Source: Anaerolineales bacterium UBA6055 (GTDB lineage Bacteria; Chloroflexota; Anaerolineae; Aggregatilineales; Phototrophicaceae). From it: a stretch of 64,000 bases of DNA. The notes below the pieces were generated by a model. That model was not told where the DNA came from, did no database searches, and saw only the letters and a list, made by a program, of their open reading frames with translations. The stretch is taken from assembly GCA_002428985.1 (NCBI GenBank), contig DIYL01000059.1, positions 340,869 to 404,868 of the forward strand. The letters are read 5' to 3'. The translations under genes and the position numbers were made by a program. Of this stretch, positions 17,934 to 25,441 are shown piece after piece (position 1 is the stretch's first letter; each line of letters opens with the position of its first letter).

Positions 17934-18503
17934 ATGAACAAATCTAATGAAGCTTTTTCTCTAATTTATCACCAGAATATCGAGTTTATTTCAGGCATTA
18001 TGCTTCAACCTGCAGAAGAACAGGAAATTTGTAAAAATATTGCCTACCGGTTAGGCGTACCTTATCCATACTCTGTCTTTAAAATGATCATCTATACATC
18101 AATTGCAGTCGTAATAACGAGCTTGCTTGTTATTTTAGCCCTCTTACCGATGATTGCGATCTTGTCTGCTTCTGTGGTTGGCTTTCAACTAGTTATTTTT
18201 CTCTTTGTGGGATTGGTTGCTATTATCATAGCCAGTTTAATTGTTTACCGAACAATCAAAATGTTGCTAGCTCCCCCAGATATTGTTGAAGCGACATATC
18301 AAAATATGGTAAAGCAACATAAGATTGTACATGGAGAAATAGACACAATTAAACAATCAGGAAAGGAAACAGCAATATACTATACTATAGAAGGACATAG
18401 TAACAATTTCACGTATGTAACGAAAAATTTTGGTTCACATGTGAAATTGAATTCACGTATATATATTCTATATCTAGACGACAAAATCCACGCCATATTG
18501 TAA
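17934..18503 (+). CDS. Hypothetical two-helix membrane protein, AT-rich
   Basis: 189 residues. A soluble N-terminus of about 55 residues is followed by two long hydrophobic helices (about 56-115, IYTSIAVVITSLLVILALL and FQLVIFLFVGLVAIIIASLI) and a beta-rich C-terminal domain of about 75 residues ending YILYLDDKIHAIL. The layout matches the two small membrane proteins at 31568 and 32320. The DNA is more A/T-rich than the flanks. A related C-terminus seems to survive as a remnant at 19634-19782. Confidence 0.6.
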   Translation: MNKSNEAFSLIYHQNIEFISGIMLQPAEEQEICKNIAYRLGVPYPYSVFKMIIYTSIAVVITSLLVILALLPMIAILSASVVGFQLVIFLFVGLVAIIIASLIVYRTIKMLLAPPDIVEATYQNMVKQHKIVHGEIDTIKQSGKETAIYYTIEGHSNNFTYVTKNFGSHVKLNSRIYILYLDDKIHAIL

Positions 18504-18546
18504 TTTTTAATTGAAAGATACTAGAAAGACAATAGAGGCTTTTTGA

Positions 18547-18939
18547 ATGATATTCCACATAATCATCATATTGGTAGTTTTTACTACATTTATAATTGGG
18601 GTGATTAGTATAGAAACATCAATAATTATACAGGCCTTCCCTCAAAAATACATTGATAAGGAAACTTTATCTAGTATATTGCGAAAAAGCTCTCTTAGTT
18701 TCATCCATTTAGATTATGAAGGTTTTAACAATAACAAAATAAGAGTATATTTTTCTGAAAGTTTTATACCAAAAGGTATATTTCTTATTTTAATACCTTA
18801 TATAATTACTTTTATAATTATAATATCAACAGACAACATTTATTATAGATTGATCTATATGTTACTTTTTATCTCAGCTAATTATGCACTTTATAAAACA
18901 ATAAAAATCTACTTTTTTATACAAAATACGTATAGTTAA
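18547..18939 (+). CDS. Hypothetical membrane protein, very AT-rich
   Basis: 130 residues with an N-terminal helix (3-25) and two near the C-terminus (about 75-93 and 98-115), separated by a polar segment. GAGG precedes the ATG by 8 nt. Base composition is the most A/T-rich of the window, suggesting recent acquisition or relaxed selection. No family recognised. It follows the previous membrane gene by 43 bp on the same strand, possibly as one unit. Confidence 0.5.
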   Translation: MIFHIIIILVVFTTFIIGVISIETSIIIQAFPQKYIDKETLSSILRKSSLSFIHLDYEGFNNNKIRVYFSESFIPKGIFLILIPYIITFIIIISTDNIYYRLIYMLLFISANYALYKTIKIYFFIQNTYS

Positions 18940-19121
18940 ACCTCTTTTTTAGATAAGAAATAGTCTTCGAGTTTTAGCTCAAGCATACAATTATTGTCAA
19001 GTACCCAATTTATGAAAGCCATTGTCTGAGATTAATATAGGGGAATAGGCAATATTAGCGGGTGTTTTATCATTGGTACAATAGAAAAGGTAGCTAAAAA
19101 TCATAATTGGGGAATTGCTAA

Positions 19122-19619
19122 ATGATCAATTTTGTTCAGACAATGTGGGATTACAATTATTGGGCACATCATAAGTTATGGAACTGTATTCAGACTATCT
19201 CCAATGATGATTTTGTAAGGAATGTGCCATACTCTATTGGGTCAATTCATATACAGGTTGTCCATGTTATGTGGGCAGAAAATGTGTGGTATGAACGTCT
19301 GCATGGTGGTATACGTCCAACATTTACTGCAAAAGATTATCCAACACGATCTGGGATCCGAGAGAAATGGGATCAAATTGAAAATAACTGGCGCATTTAT
19401 ATAAATAATCTGACAACTCAGGAACTTGATCGCAAGATTGATGTTACTCCACTCAATGGATCATCTTACACTTTAAGTGTTGTTGAAATGTTATTACATG
19501 CTGTTAATCATGGAACCAATCATCGAGCACAAATGCTTCAGATCATTCACGGTTACGGCGGTGAAACATTCGAACAAGATTTATCATTTTATTATCGTGA
19601 GCGTCAAGCATCCAATTGA
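19122..19619 (+). CDS. DinB-family metal-dependent protein (copy 2)
   Basis: 165 residues with the DinB fold pattern: FVQTMWDYNYWAHHKLW at the N-terminus, YSIGSIHIQVVHVMWAEN (first metal His), and HAVNHGTNHRAQMLQ (second and third His). It is a clear paralogue of the protein at 17273-17788. The two copies flank the AT-rich membrane genes, which suggests duplication with later insertion (inference). Confidence 0.85.
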   Translation: MINFVQTMWDYNYWAHHKLWNCIQTISNDDFVRNVPYSIGSIHIQVVHVMWAENVWYERLHGGIRPTFTAKDYPTRSGIREKWDQIENNWRIYINNLTTQELDRKIDVTPLNGSSYTLSVVEMLLHAVNHGTNHRAQMLQIIHGYGGETFEQDLSFYYRERQASN

Positions 19620-19633
19620 TAAAATATCTCATA

Positions 19634-19782
19634 ATAGTCTGATTTATCATTATAAAGCTCAAGATGTTTTCACTGAAGCGGTTTATGAAGGTTCATTTAC
19701 TACAAAGAATATAGATAAATTTGAAGCTGGTGAGCAGGTATATGTAGTTCACATACATAATGTGTTATCCATCATACTATAA
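19634..19782 (+). pseudogene. Probable remnant of a paralogue of the 17934 membrane protein
   Basis: After the DinB stop, another frame (running through from 19477) reads IYHYKAQDVFTEAVYEG, then TTKNIDKFEAGEQVYVVHIH and LSIIL. It resembles the end of the 17934-18503 protein (IYYTIEGHSNNFTYV, then TKNFGSHVKLNSRIYILYLD, AIL) in order, spacing and hydrophobic pattern. No membrane helices remain and no start suits it. It looks like the 3' scar of a lost duplicate. Confidence 0.4.
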
Positions 19783-19885
19783 AATAACACATCTAATTAT
19801 ATGCAAAGGTATCTAAGGCAATTCCGGTGTTGTCATGTTATAGTGTGCCTATAAATTTAGATCATGATAATGGGAGACAAATCGC

Positions 19886-20338
19886 ATGAAAATAGCACTC
19901 GCTGCCGACCATGCTGGATACCAACTCAAGCAAGGGCTTATAAATTATCTGACAGAAAAAGGGGTTGAGGTCGTTGACCTTGGTGTCGATAGTGATGCGA
20001 CCCGTGCGGACTATCCGGCAGTTGCCAAAACACTCGGTACAGCCATTCAAAATGGTGAGGCTGAACGTGGGATTTTAGTGTGTGGGAGTGGGGTTGGTGC
20101 ATCGGTTGCAGCCAACAAAATGAAAGGAATTTATGCTGCGATTTGCCATGATGCGTATAGTGCGGCACAGGGTGTCGAGCATGACAAAATGAATGTGTTG
20201 TGTCTTGGTGGGCGGATTATCGGTGTGGCGCTGGCAGAGAAATTAGCCGATGCGTTTATTGGCGCAGAGTTTAATACTGAGCAAGAACGGTATCAGCGTC
20301 GTTTTGATATGATCCAAGATATGGAAAACGAAAACTAA
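19886..20338 (+). CDS. rpiB: Ribose-5-phosphate isomerase B
   Basis: 150 residues, the normal length. It interconverts ribose-5-phosphate and ribulose-5-phosphate in the pentose phosphate pathway. DHAGYQLK near residue 9 binds substrate, the catalytic Cys is in ILVCGSGVGAS (about 66), and HDAYSAAQGVEHDKMNVLCL supplies the substrate His/Arg region. GGGAGA precedes the ATG. The LacAB/RpiB family also includes allose and galactose-6-phosphate isomerases, but this sequence looks like RpiB. Confidence 0.9.
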   Translation: MKIALAADHAGYQLKQGLINYLTEKGVEVVDLGVDSDATRADYPAVAKTLGTAIQNGEAERGILVCGSGVGASVAANKMKGIYAAICHDAYSAAQGVEHDKMNVLCLGGRIIGVALAEKLADAFIGAEFNTEQERYQRRFDMIQDMENEN

Positions 20339-20354
20339 ATCCGTTCTAAAATAA

Positions 20355-20380
20355 TCGCCCTGCTTGGTTATACAGGGCGA
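20355..20380. terminator. Bidirectional hairpin between rpiB and the next gene
   Basis: TCGCCCTG and CAGGGCGA form an 8-bp stem with a 10-nt loop between two convergent stops. Confidence 0.6.
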
Positions 20381-20386
20381 CTATGC

Positions 20387-20767
20387 TTATACATTGTAAA
20401 TGTCGTCGTCTTCGTTTTTGCGCTTCATGTTATCTTCGTATTTGTCCATCTTGGGGCGATAGCGTCCACCGAAGAACATAAATAGTCCCATACCGATGAG
20501 AATCACGGGTAACAGCTGCCAGAGTGATCCGGCAATGCCACCAACAAGTCCGGGTAGCCCAAAGACAATCCCGATACCGATCAGCCATAATGCACCGCTT
20601 GCGCTCATCATCGGTTTGCCCTCTGCCATTGTCCGTGCGAGGATCGATGCTGCCATGACGAACATAATGCCCGGCCACCACCATCCAGTCAGGAATAACA
20701 TACCAAGCCCGACGAGGAATACACCCCCACCAATCTGTGCAGCATTTTCATTTTTATTAAAGTCCAC
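20387..20767 (-). CDS. Small LiaF/DUF5668-like membrane protein
   Basis: 126 residues from a GTG at 20767 with GGGAGA about 7 nt upstream; a TTG five codons earlier is the longer option. It has four hydrophobic segments (IGGGVFLVGLGMLFL, WWPGIMFVMAASIL, ALWLIGIGIVFGLPGL, LLPVILIGMGLFMFFGG) and a charged cytoplasmic tail. The Gly-rich helices and final GMGLFMFFGG resemble LiaI/LiaF-type transmembrane regions. Function unknown. Confidence 0.6.
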   Translation of the reverse strand: MDFNKNENAAQIGGGVFLVGLGMLFLTGWWWPGIMFVMAASILARTMAEGKPMMSASGALWLIGIGIVFGLPGLVGGIAGSLWQLLPVILIGMGLFMFFGGRYRPKMDKYEDNMKRKNEDDDIYNV

Positions 20768-20860
20768 TTCATCATCTCCCAAGGTTCTATTTGCGTATCT
20801 ATAATGCTATACGCAAAAATCGGATTTAGGTTGCAAAAATATGGAGAGAGATTGCTGATG

Positions 20861-20895
20861 TGTAAGGGTGGAATTAACTCAGTTCCACCCTTACA
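20861..20895 (-). terminator. Strong hairpin after the C39-like peptidase gene
   Basis: TGTAAGGGTGGAA and TTCCACCCTTACA form a perfect 13-bp stem with a 9-nt loop, 21 bp past the stop at 20917. There is no T run on the minus side. Confidence 0.6.
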
Positions 20896-20916
20896 GAAGT
20901 TCGCAGTGTGATGTGT

Positions 20917-21966
20917 TTAGCTACTTTGTGTCAAGATGTTTGCGCGGGCCTCGAGTGCAGGCTCAAAGTTCGGGTTGAAGTTAATAGCAGCGTTGTAATT
21001 TTGGAGCGCGAGATCTGTTTCGCCACGTCCTTCACGTGCCATACCGAGGTAGTACCATGTCTCTTCGACGAAATGTCCACCGCCATCGTTTTGATTTTGA
21101 CGCGCGATACGGATCATGTCGTCGTAGCGTCCAGTGTTGAAATAGGCTTCATAGGGTCCGAATTGATACCACATCATGCGCCACGGTAAGCCAAGGCTAA
21201 TGGCTTGATCATATGCTTGAGCGGCGGCATCCCACATGCCGAGTTCGACAAAGTTTGTACCCATATTAAACCATGCATGCGGATCGGTTGGGTCGGCAGT
21301 GGCTTCGGCACGCGCAATTTCTAGAGATAAGACATGATTTTGCCATTCATCGCCATTGTCACCGAGTAGTTCCATAATTTCAGCTTCACGGTCGGATGTA
21401 TACATGACGATGTAGGTATAGTTGAAGTGTTGCCATTTTTCTAAAACTTCGTCGTAGGTGTAGTTCTGTGGACCGATAAAACTATCCATCGTCATAAACA
21501 CACCAACACTATCATCGTAGCCGTTTAACAACAGATAGTGCCCCATCCAATCATAGCCTTCAGGTGTATAACCTTTTTCGATGATGACAGGAAAATTGTT
21601 TGAAATGAGTGTCTTGGCTATTTCGGCAGTTCCACCAGAACGAACCAGTGCGTACACGGCAATTTCTGGGACTTGCGTGTTTACAAATTCTGCCATTTGC
21701 CATGGGCTGACATTTTTGTCTTCGCGGTCGGGTTTGAGCCATGTGGCGGCGCGGTTCTGGTCGTTGGTATACCCGAAGTGTACTAACGCATTTGTGAGGG
21801 TTGCAGGACCGCAGTTGTTCCACCCCTGGAATTCATTACCGATTGTGTTGATACGGAATGCTGTTGGTAAAGGAACTGCTTCAGCTTCGTCTTGTGCCAA
21901 TGCACCCCCGACACCTGCCATTAAGCTGATCACTAGCAAGATGATTACCGTTTTTACTCGAAACAT
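20917..21966 (-). CDS. Secreted C39-like cysteine peptidase with TPR tail
   Basis: 349 residues from the ATG at 21966, chosen because GAGGAA lies 7 nt upstream; an in-frame TTG 15 bp earlier is the longer form. A signal peptide of about 25 residues ends near ALAQ. The peptidase_C39_2-like domain has the catalytic Cys in NNCGPATLTNAL and the His in GHYLLLNGYDD. C-terminal TPR-like helices (HAWFNMGTNFVELGMWDAAA, then ARANILT) run from about 220. It probably acts outside the membrane; the substrate is unknown. Confidence 0.75.
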   Translation of the reverse strand: MFRVKTVIILLVISLMAGVGGALAQDEAEAVPLPTAFRINTIGNEFQGWNNCGPATLTNALVHFGYTNDQNRAATWLKPDREDKNVSPWQMAEFVNTQVPEIAVYALVRSGGTAEIAKTLISNNFPVIIEKGYTPEGYDWMGHYLLLNGYDDSVGVFMTMDSFIGPQNYTYDEVLEKWQHFNYTYIVMYTSDREAEIMELLGDNGDEWQNHVLSLEIARAEATADPTDPHAWFNMGTNFVELGMWDAAAQAYDQAISLGLPWRMMWYQFGPYEAYFNTGRYDDMIRIARQNQNDGGGHFVEETWYYLGMAREGRGETDLALQNYNAAINFNPNFEPALEARANILTQSS

Positions 21967-22109
21967 AAATTGATTCCTCAATAGACTTCCACTCTAGTAC
22001 CGCCATTATACACAGGTTTAGTCTTTCGTGATTGGATGGAAACCATACGTTTACCTGACGATCGTGTGACGCTGTGACCCTACCATCAATTTCTTGCCAA
22101 TGTATGACA

Positions 22110-23300
22110 TCAGGTTCGCAAATGATAATCTGCGAAATCTAGATAGCATTGCCAATCGAAAGCGGTGACATCATGTTCACCTGTGCGGATGTGATAACCA
22201 ATTGTGCCCATGCTCGGTTGATTTAATATGGGTTGTTCGGTTGCGGTTAGTCCCTCTTTGCCATAGAGATGATAGACGAGATTGGCATGGTATCCCCCTA
22301 AAAATTCACCATAGGGGTCTGCCCATAAGTCATCCTCGGCACTGGCGATATAAACAGGGCGTGGCGCCATGAGCGTAATCAGGGTGTGTTGATCGATGGG
22401 TAAATCTGATTCTTTGCCGTTATATTGATGGAAGTCTTTGCAGAGCCAGCGCGACCAATTGGTGTTGATAGCTTCGACAGTTTCGCCAAAGGCACGTCGC
22501 GATAGTGCCGCCCCCATACAACCTGAATTATTGGAGACGGCGAGTGCACAACGGTCATCTTGTACCCCTGCCCACAAGGCCGCTTTACCGAGGCGCGAAT
22601 GTCCCATCAGCATAATACGATTCACTGATGATTCATGTGTAAGTAGATAATCCATCGCGCGACGTAAGCCCCACGCCCACGCGCCGATTGCACCCCACTG
22701 ATTTGGTTCGGGTTGTGTTTGACCGTCTTTGTAGAAATAAGAGAAAATGTTGCCGTCATACCCGTCTTTTAGATCGGTCGTGATGTCGGCATGATAGATC
22801 GTCGCAAGCCCATATCCCCTCGACAGAATCTGTTCAAGTGACCAAAGACTTGCCTTTGCTCCGCGTCCGATTTCGTCATCACTATTGTGTCGCTCCCATC
22901 CTGATGAGATGAGAATACTGTCATCAGGTTCGAGTGAGTGGTTGCCGTTAAAATTTAAGCCAAGGAATATATCAACAGGTGCAAACGCTCCGACAGGTAG
23001 ATACAGTGACATCAGCATAGTTGGCGATGATTCACTATTTAGCAGTGGGACGGTAATTTGTCTACGCACCCCGAGTGCATCAAATACGATGTGTTCGACA
23101 ACATGTGATGTTCGGTCGATGGTATCGGGCAAAGGCGGCGCTTGTCCATAAATTTGTTCCTCAAAGATGCTGAGTAGATGCGGGCGTTGCTCCGATTCCC
23201 ATGCGTCAATTGTTTTGATGATCGTGCCATCATCACGTAGGAGCGGGTCGGGTAATGTGTAATCAGGTACGTTGGATTCGTCGTAATTTACATCGGGCAT
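22110..23300 (-). CDS. CE15-like esterase (glucuronoyl methylesterase family, alpha/beta hydrolase)
   Basis: 396 residues from the ATG at 23300, chosen because AAGGAAATG lies before it and it avoids overlap with the upstream gene; a longer frame reaches 23366. The nucleophile is in MGHSRLGKAALW. The family block NNSGCMGAALSRRAFGETV follows, then LPIDQHTLITLMAPRPVYIA, DLWADPYGEFLG, and the catalytic His in GEHDVTAFDW. Bacterial CE15 enzymes cleave ester links between glucuronoxylan and lignin. No signal peptide is seen, so it may act on imported or other esters. Confidence 0.75.
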   Translation of the reverse strand: MPDVNYDESNVPDYTLPDPLLRDDGTIIKTIDAWESEQRPHLLSIFEEQIYGQAPPLPDTIDRTSHVVEHIVFDALGVRRQITVPLLNSESSPTMLMSLYLPVGAFAPVDIFLGLNFNGNHSLEPDDSILISSGWERHNSDDEIGRGAKASLWSLEQILSRGYGLATIYHADITTDLKDGYDGNIFSYFYKDGQTQPEPNQWGAIGAWAWGLRRAMDYLLTHESSVNRIMLMGHSRLGKAALWAGVQDDRCALAVSNNSGCMGAALSRRAFGETVEAINTNWSRWLCKDFHQYNGKESDLPIDQHTLITLMAPRPVYIASAEDDLWADPYGEFLGGYHANLVYHLYGKEGLTATEQPILNQPSMGTIGYHIRTGEHDVTAFDWQCYLDFADYHLRT

Positions 23301-23323
23301 GAGTGATTCATTTCCTTGGATTG

Positions 23324-24037
23324 TTATGGGATGAAAATCTCGCAGATTGTATCGGTTGTTGAGCAAGTCGCGATGACGGCCCCGTTATTGATCACGTCAA
23401 ATTCAGGTGCGCCAATCCAGAATAATGTGCTTCCACTGGTTAGTTGTAAGGCGCGTAATTCGCCACAAATTGCAGGGGGTTGTTGACTGGCACTGTTGAC
23501 ATCACGCATACGCAAACAATTATTGGGCGGGAATGTTTGGACTAATCCAACGCCCCAACTTTCAACATCCCATCGTCCACTGGTGCTCTGGAAACTGACT
23601 GTGTCCAGCGCAAGGGTTTGCGCGCTCTGGTTATAGATGGTGAATGAAATTTCATCATAGATGAGTTGGATGTTGGGTGGTTGTGACTGGGTAGCGGTAG
23701 GCATCGGAGTTGGCTCAGCTTCGGTTGGTGCAATCGTTGGTGGGATGGCGGTGGGTGTTGCTGATGGCGAATCGGTCGGGATTACTTCGGTAGACGTCGG
23801 TGCGGTGGTTTCTGCTGGCATATCGGTTGCAGTTGGTTCAACAGCGGCAGCCTCGATGGTTGGTTCGGCTTCGGTCGGCACAGTTGTTATTGGCGATTCT
23901 TGAAGCGGCGCTGCAGGTGTGTTGTTGTTTAATACGGTCGGTGCAACAGCTAGAAATATAGCAACAAAACTCGTGATTAATGCCGCAACCACCTGCGGAC
24001 TTTTGAATGTTTCTTTCATCATCATCCCCATAAACAC
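23324..24037 (-). CDS. Membrane-anchored protein with Pro/Thr linker and C-terminal beta domain
   Basis: 237 residues; the true start may be the later ATG at 24019. A hydrophobic segment (about 15-35) is followed by a 90-residue linker rich in Pro, Thr, Glu and Ala with TEAEPT-like repeats, then a beta-rich domain of about 110 residues (QLIYDEISFTIYNQSAQTL to the end) with Cys residues that could pair. This design (anchor, PT linker, lamin-tail-like beta domain) is common among Chloroflexota surface proteins. It lies 23 bp upstream of the esterase on the same strand, probably in one operon. Confidence 0.65.
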   Translation of the reverse strand: MFMGMMMKETFKSPQVVAALITSFVAIFLAVAPTVLNNNTPAAPLQESPITTVPTEAEPTIEAAAVEPTATDMPAETTAPTSTEVIPTDSPSATPTAIPPTIAPTEAEPTPMPTATQSQPPNIQLIYDEISFTIYNQSAQTLALDTVSFQSTSGRWDVESWGVGLVQTFPPNNCLRMRDVNSASQQPPAICGELRALQLTSGSTLFWIGAPEFDVINNGAVIATCSTTDTICEIFIP

Positions 24038-24216
24038 AATAGCTGGATAAACAGTTTAAGCATAACATGAACCCATTCATTTGGGGGTTTAAATAGTTGA
24101 AATCTCAAAAAGGTAATTTATAACCACAAAGACACATAGGGCACGAAGAAAAGCTAAGAATTAGATAAATTCGCATACAATAGAATTCAGAGCATATCAC
24201 AAGTATTGAGTAGACG

Positions 24217-24816
24217 ATGACAAAAGTATCTATCGAGGAATTTATCAAAACAGGTCAATTTGGTGAAATCAAATTAGGTCTGACCCGCCACGAGGTAATT
24301 GAAATTTTGGGAGATCCATCCAATTGGGGCGGTCACAAGTATTTTATGCAAGCAGGTATTTGGGTATATGGGTTATTTGAGTTTCATTTTGAAGCAAAAA
24401 AGACAGATAGCAATCTACATATGATTTTTACAGATCATATTAGTGATGAGAGCATTATCCGAGATGACTACGATGTGGGTTGGGGCAGATTCTATCCGCT
24501 ACCAACCATGCCAGATGTAATTCGTCATCTCAATGCAGAAGGACTTACTTACACAACTAGCAAATCATTTGAACAACTCATCATAACAATTAGCACATCA
24601 AATGTGAAACTCTCGTTTAACGATGAAAGCCTATTATTACAAGCGCTTAATGTAAGCAATTTTCGCGAAAGTAAAATTACACATAAACAAACAACTGTCT
24701 TGTTACCTATTGATGTTTATGACAAAGCCAAACATATTGCTGAATCGAAGAATATTAAAATCTCCCAACTATGTTCTAAGTGGTTGACAGAGTATATACA
24801 AAATATCGATGAATAG
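24217..24816 (+). CDS. Hypothetical protein with a small GxIxLGxTxxEVxxxLG domain
   Basis: 199 residues. The first 120 have the pattern FGEIKLGLTRHEVIEILGDP, then YGLFEFHFEA, a form seen in an uncharacterised family that sometimes appears with toxin-immunity genes; I cannot name the domain with certainty. The last 45 residues (TTVLLPIDVYDKAKHIAES to ISQLCSKWLTEYI) look like a ribbon-helix-helix-type tail. No partner gene is evident. Confidence 0.55.
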   Translation: MTKVSIEEFIKTGQFGEIKLGLTRHEVIEILGDPSNWGGHKYFMQAGIWVYGLFEFHFEAKKTDSNLHMIFTDHISDESIIRDDYDVGWGRFYPLPTMPDVIRHLNAEGLTYTTSKSFEQLIITISTSNVKLSFNDESLLLQALNVSNFRESKITHKQTTVLLPIDVYDKAKHIAESKNIKISQLCSKWLTEYIQNIDE

Positions 24817-24949
24817 ACCTGGCATCGTTTCACTTTCTACAAGGTAATTGACGATGTTTGGCAGTCATTGGCAGTGTTTTTCATATATCTAGCAGGTGAT
24901 TTTACAGTACGGTCGTAATGTCTAATCTCAAAAACCAAAGGATAACATT

Positions 24950-25333
24950 ATGACCCAACGTATTATCATTGTTCTATTTGTACTTGTCGGTATTGTGAAT
25001 TTCTTACCTATAATTGGCCTTTTAGGTGCATCGCGATTACAGTCGTTATATGATGTACAGTTAACTGATCCGAATCTAATTTTGCTCATGCGACACCGAG
25101 CAATCCTCTTCGGCATTATTGGTGGTTACATTATCTGGTCTGCGTTCAATCCTGAGCTAAGATTGTCCGCCACAGTTATCGGACTGGTTAGTATGGTGTC
25201 ATTTATCATCTTAATTTTAGGTGAGCCGTCACATAATCCGCAATTACGACAAATCTTCATTATCGATATTGTGGCGACGATTATTCTTGTGATTGCGTTC
25301 GCTCTAGATTTCCTACGAATACAGATGACATAA
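24950..25333 (+). CDS. Small four-helix membrane protein
   Basis: 127 residues with four hydrophobic helices (about 4-22, 45-62, 68-88, 100-122). HRAILFGIIGGYIIWSAF is the best-preserved block and resembles a small family often mislabelled phosphopantetheine adenylyltransferase. No catalytic residues are evident. It is a single gene ahead of the aldehyde dehydrogenase. Confidence 0.6.
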   Translation: MTQRIIIVLFVLVGIVNFLPIIGLLGASRLQSLYDVQLTDPNLILLMRHRAILFGIIGGYIIWSAFNPELRLSATVIGLVSMVSFIILILGEPSHNPQLRQIFIIDIVATIILVIAFALDFLRIQMT

Positions 25334-25441
25334 AAACATAGCCCTCTGTATTGGACGTGTGCTAAAATTCAAGCAACAGTCTGAATATGATCCACAATGT
25401 GCCTTCGTGCCGTTGTGGTTATTTGATTAGAGGAAAATTCT

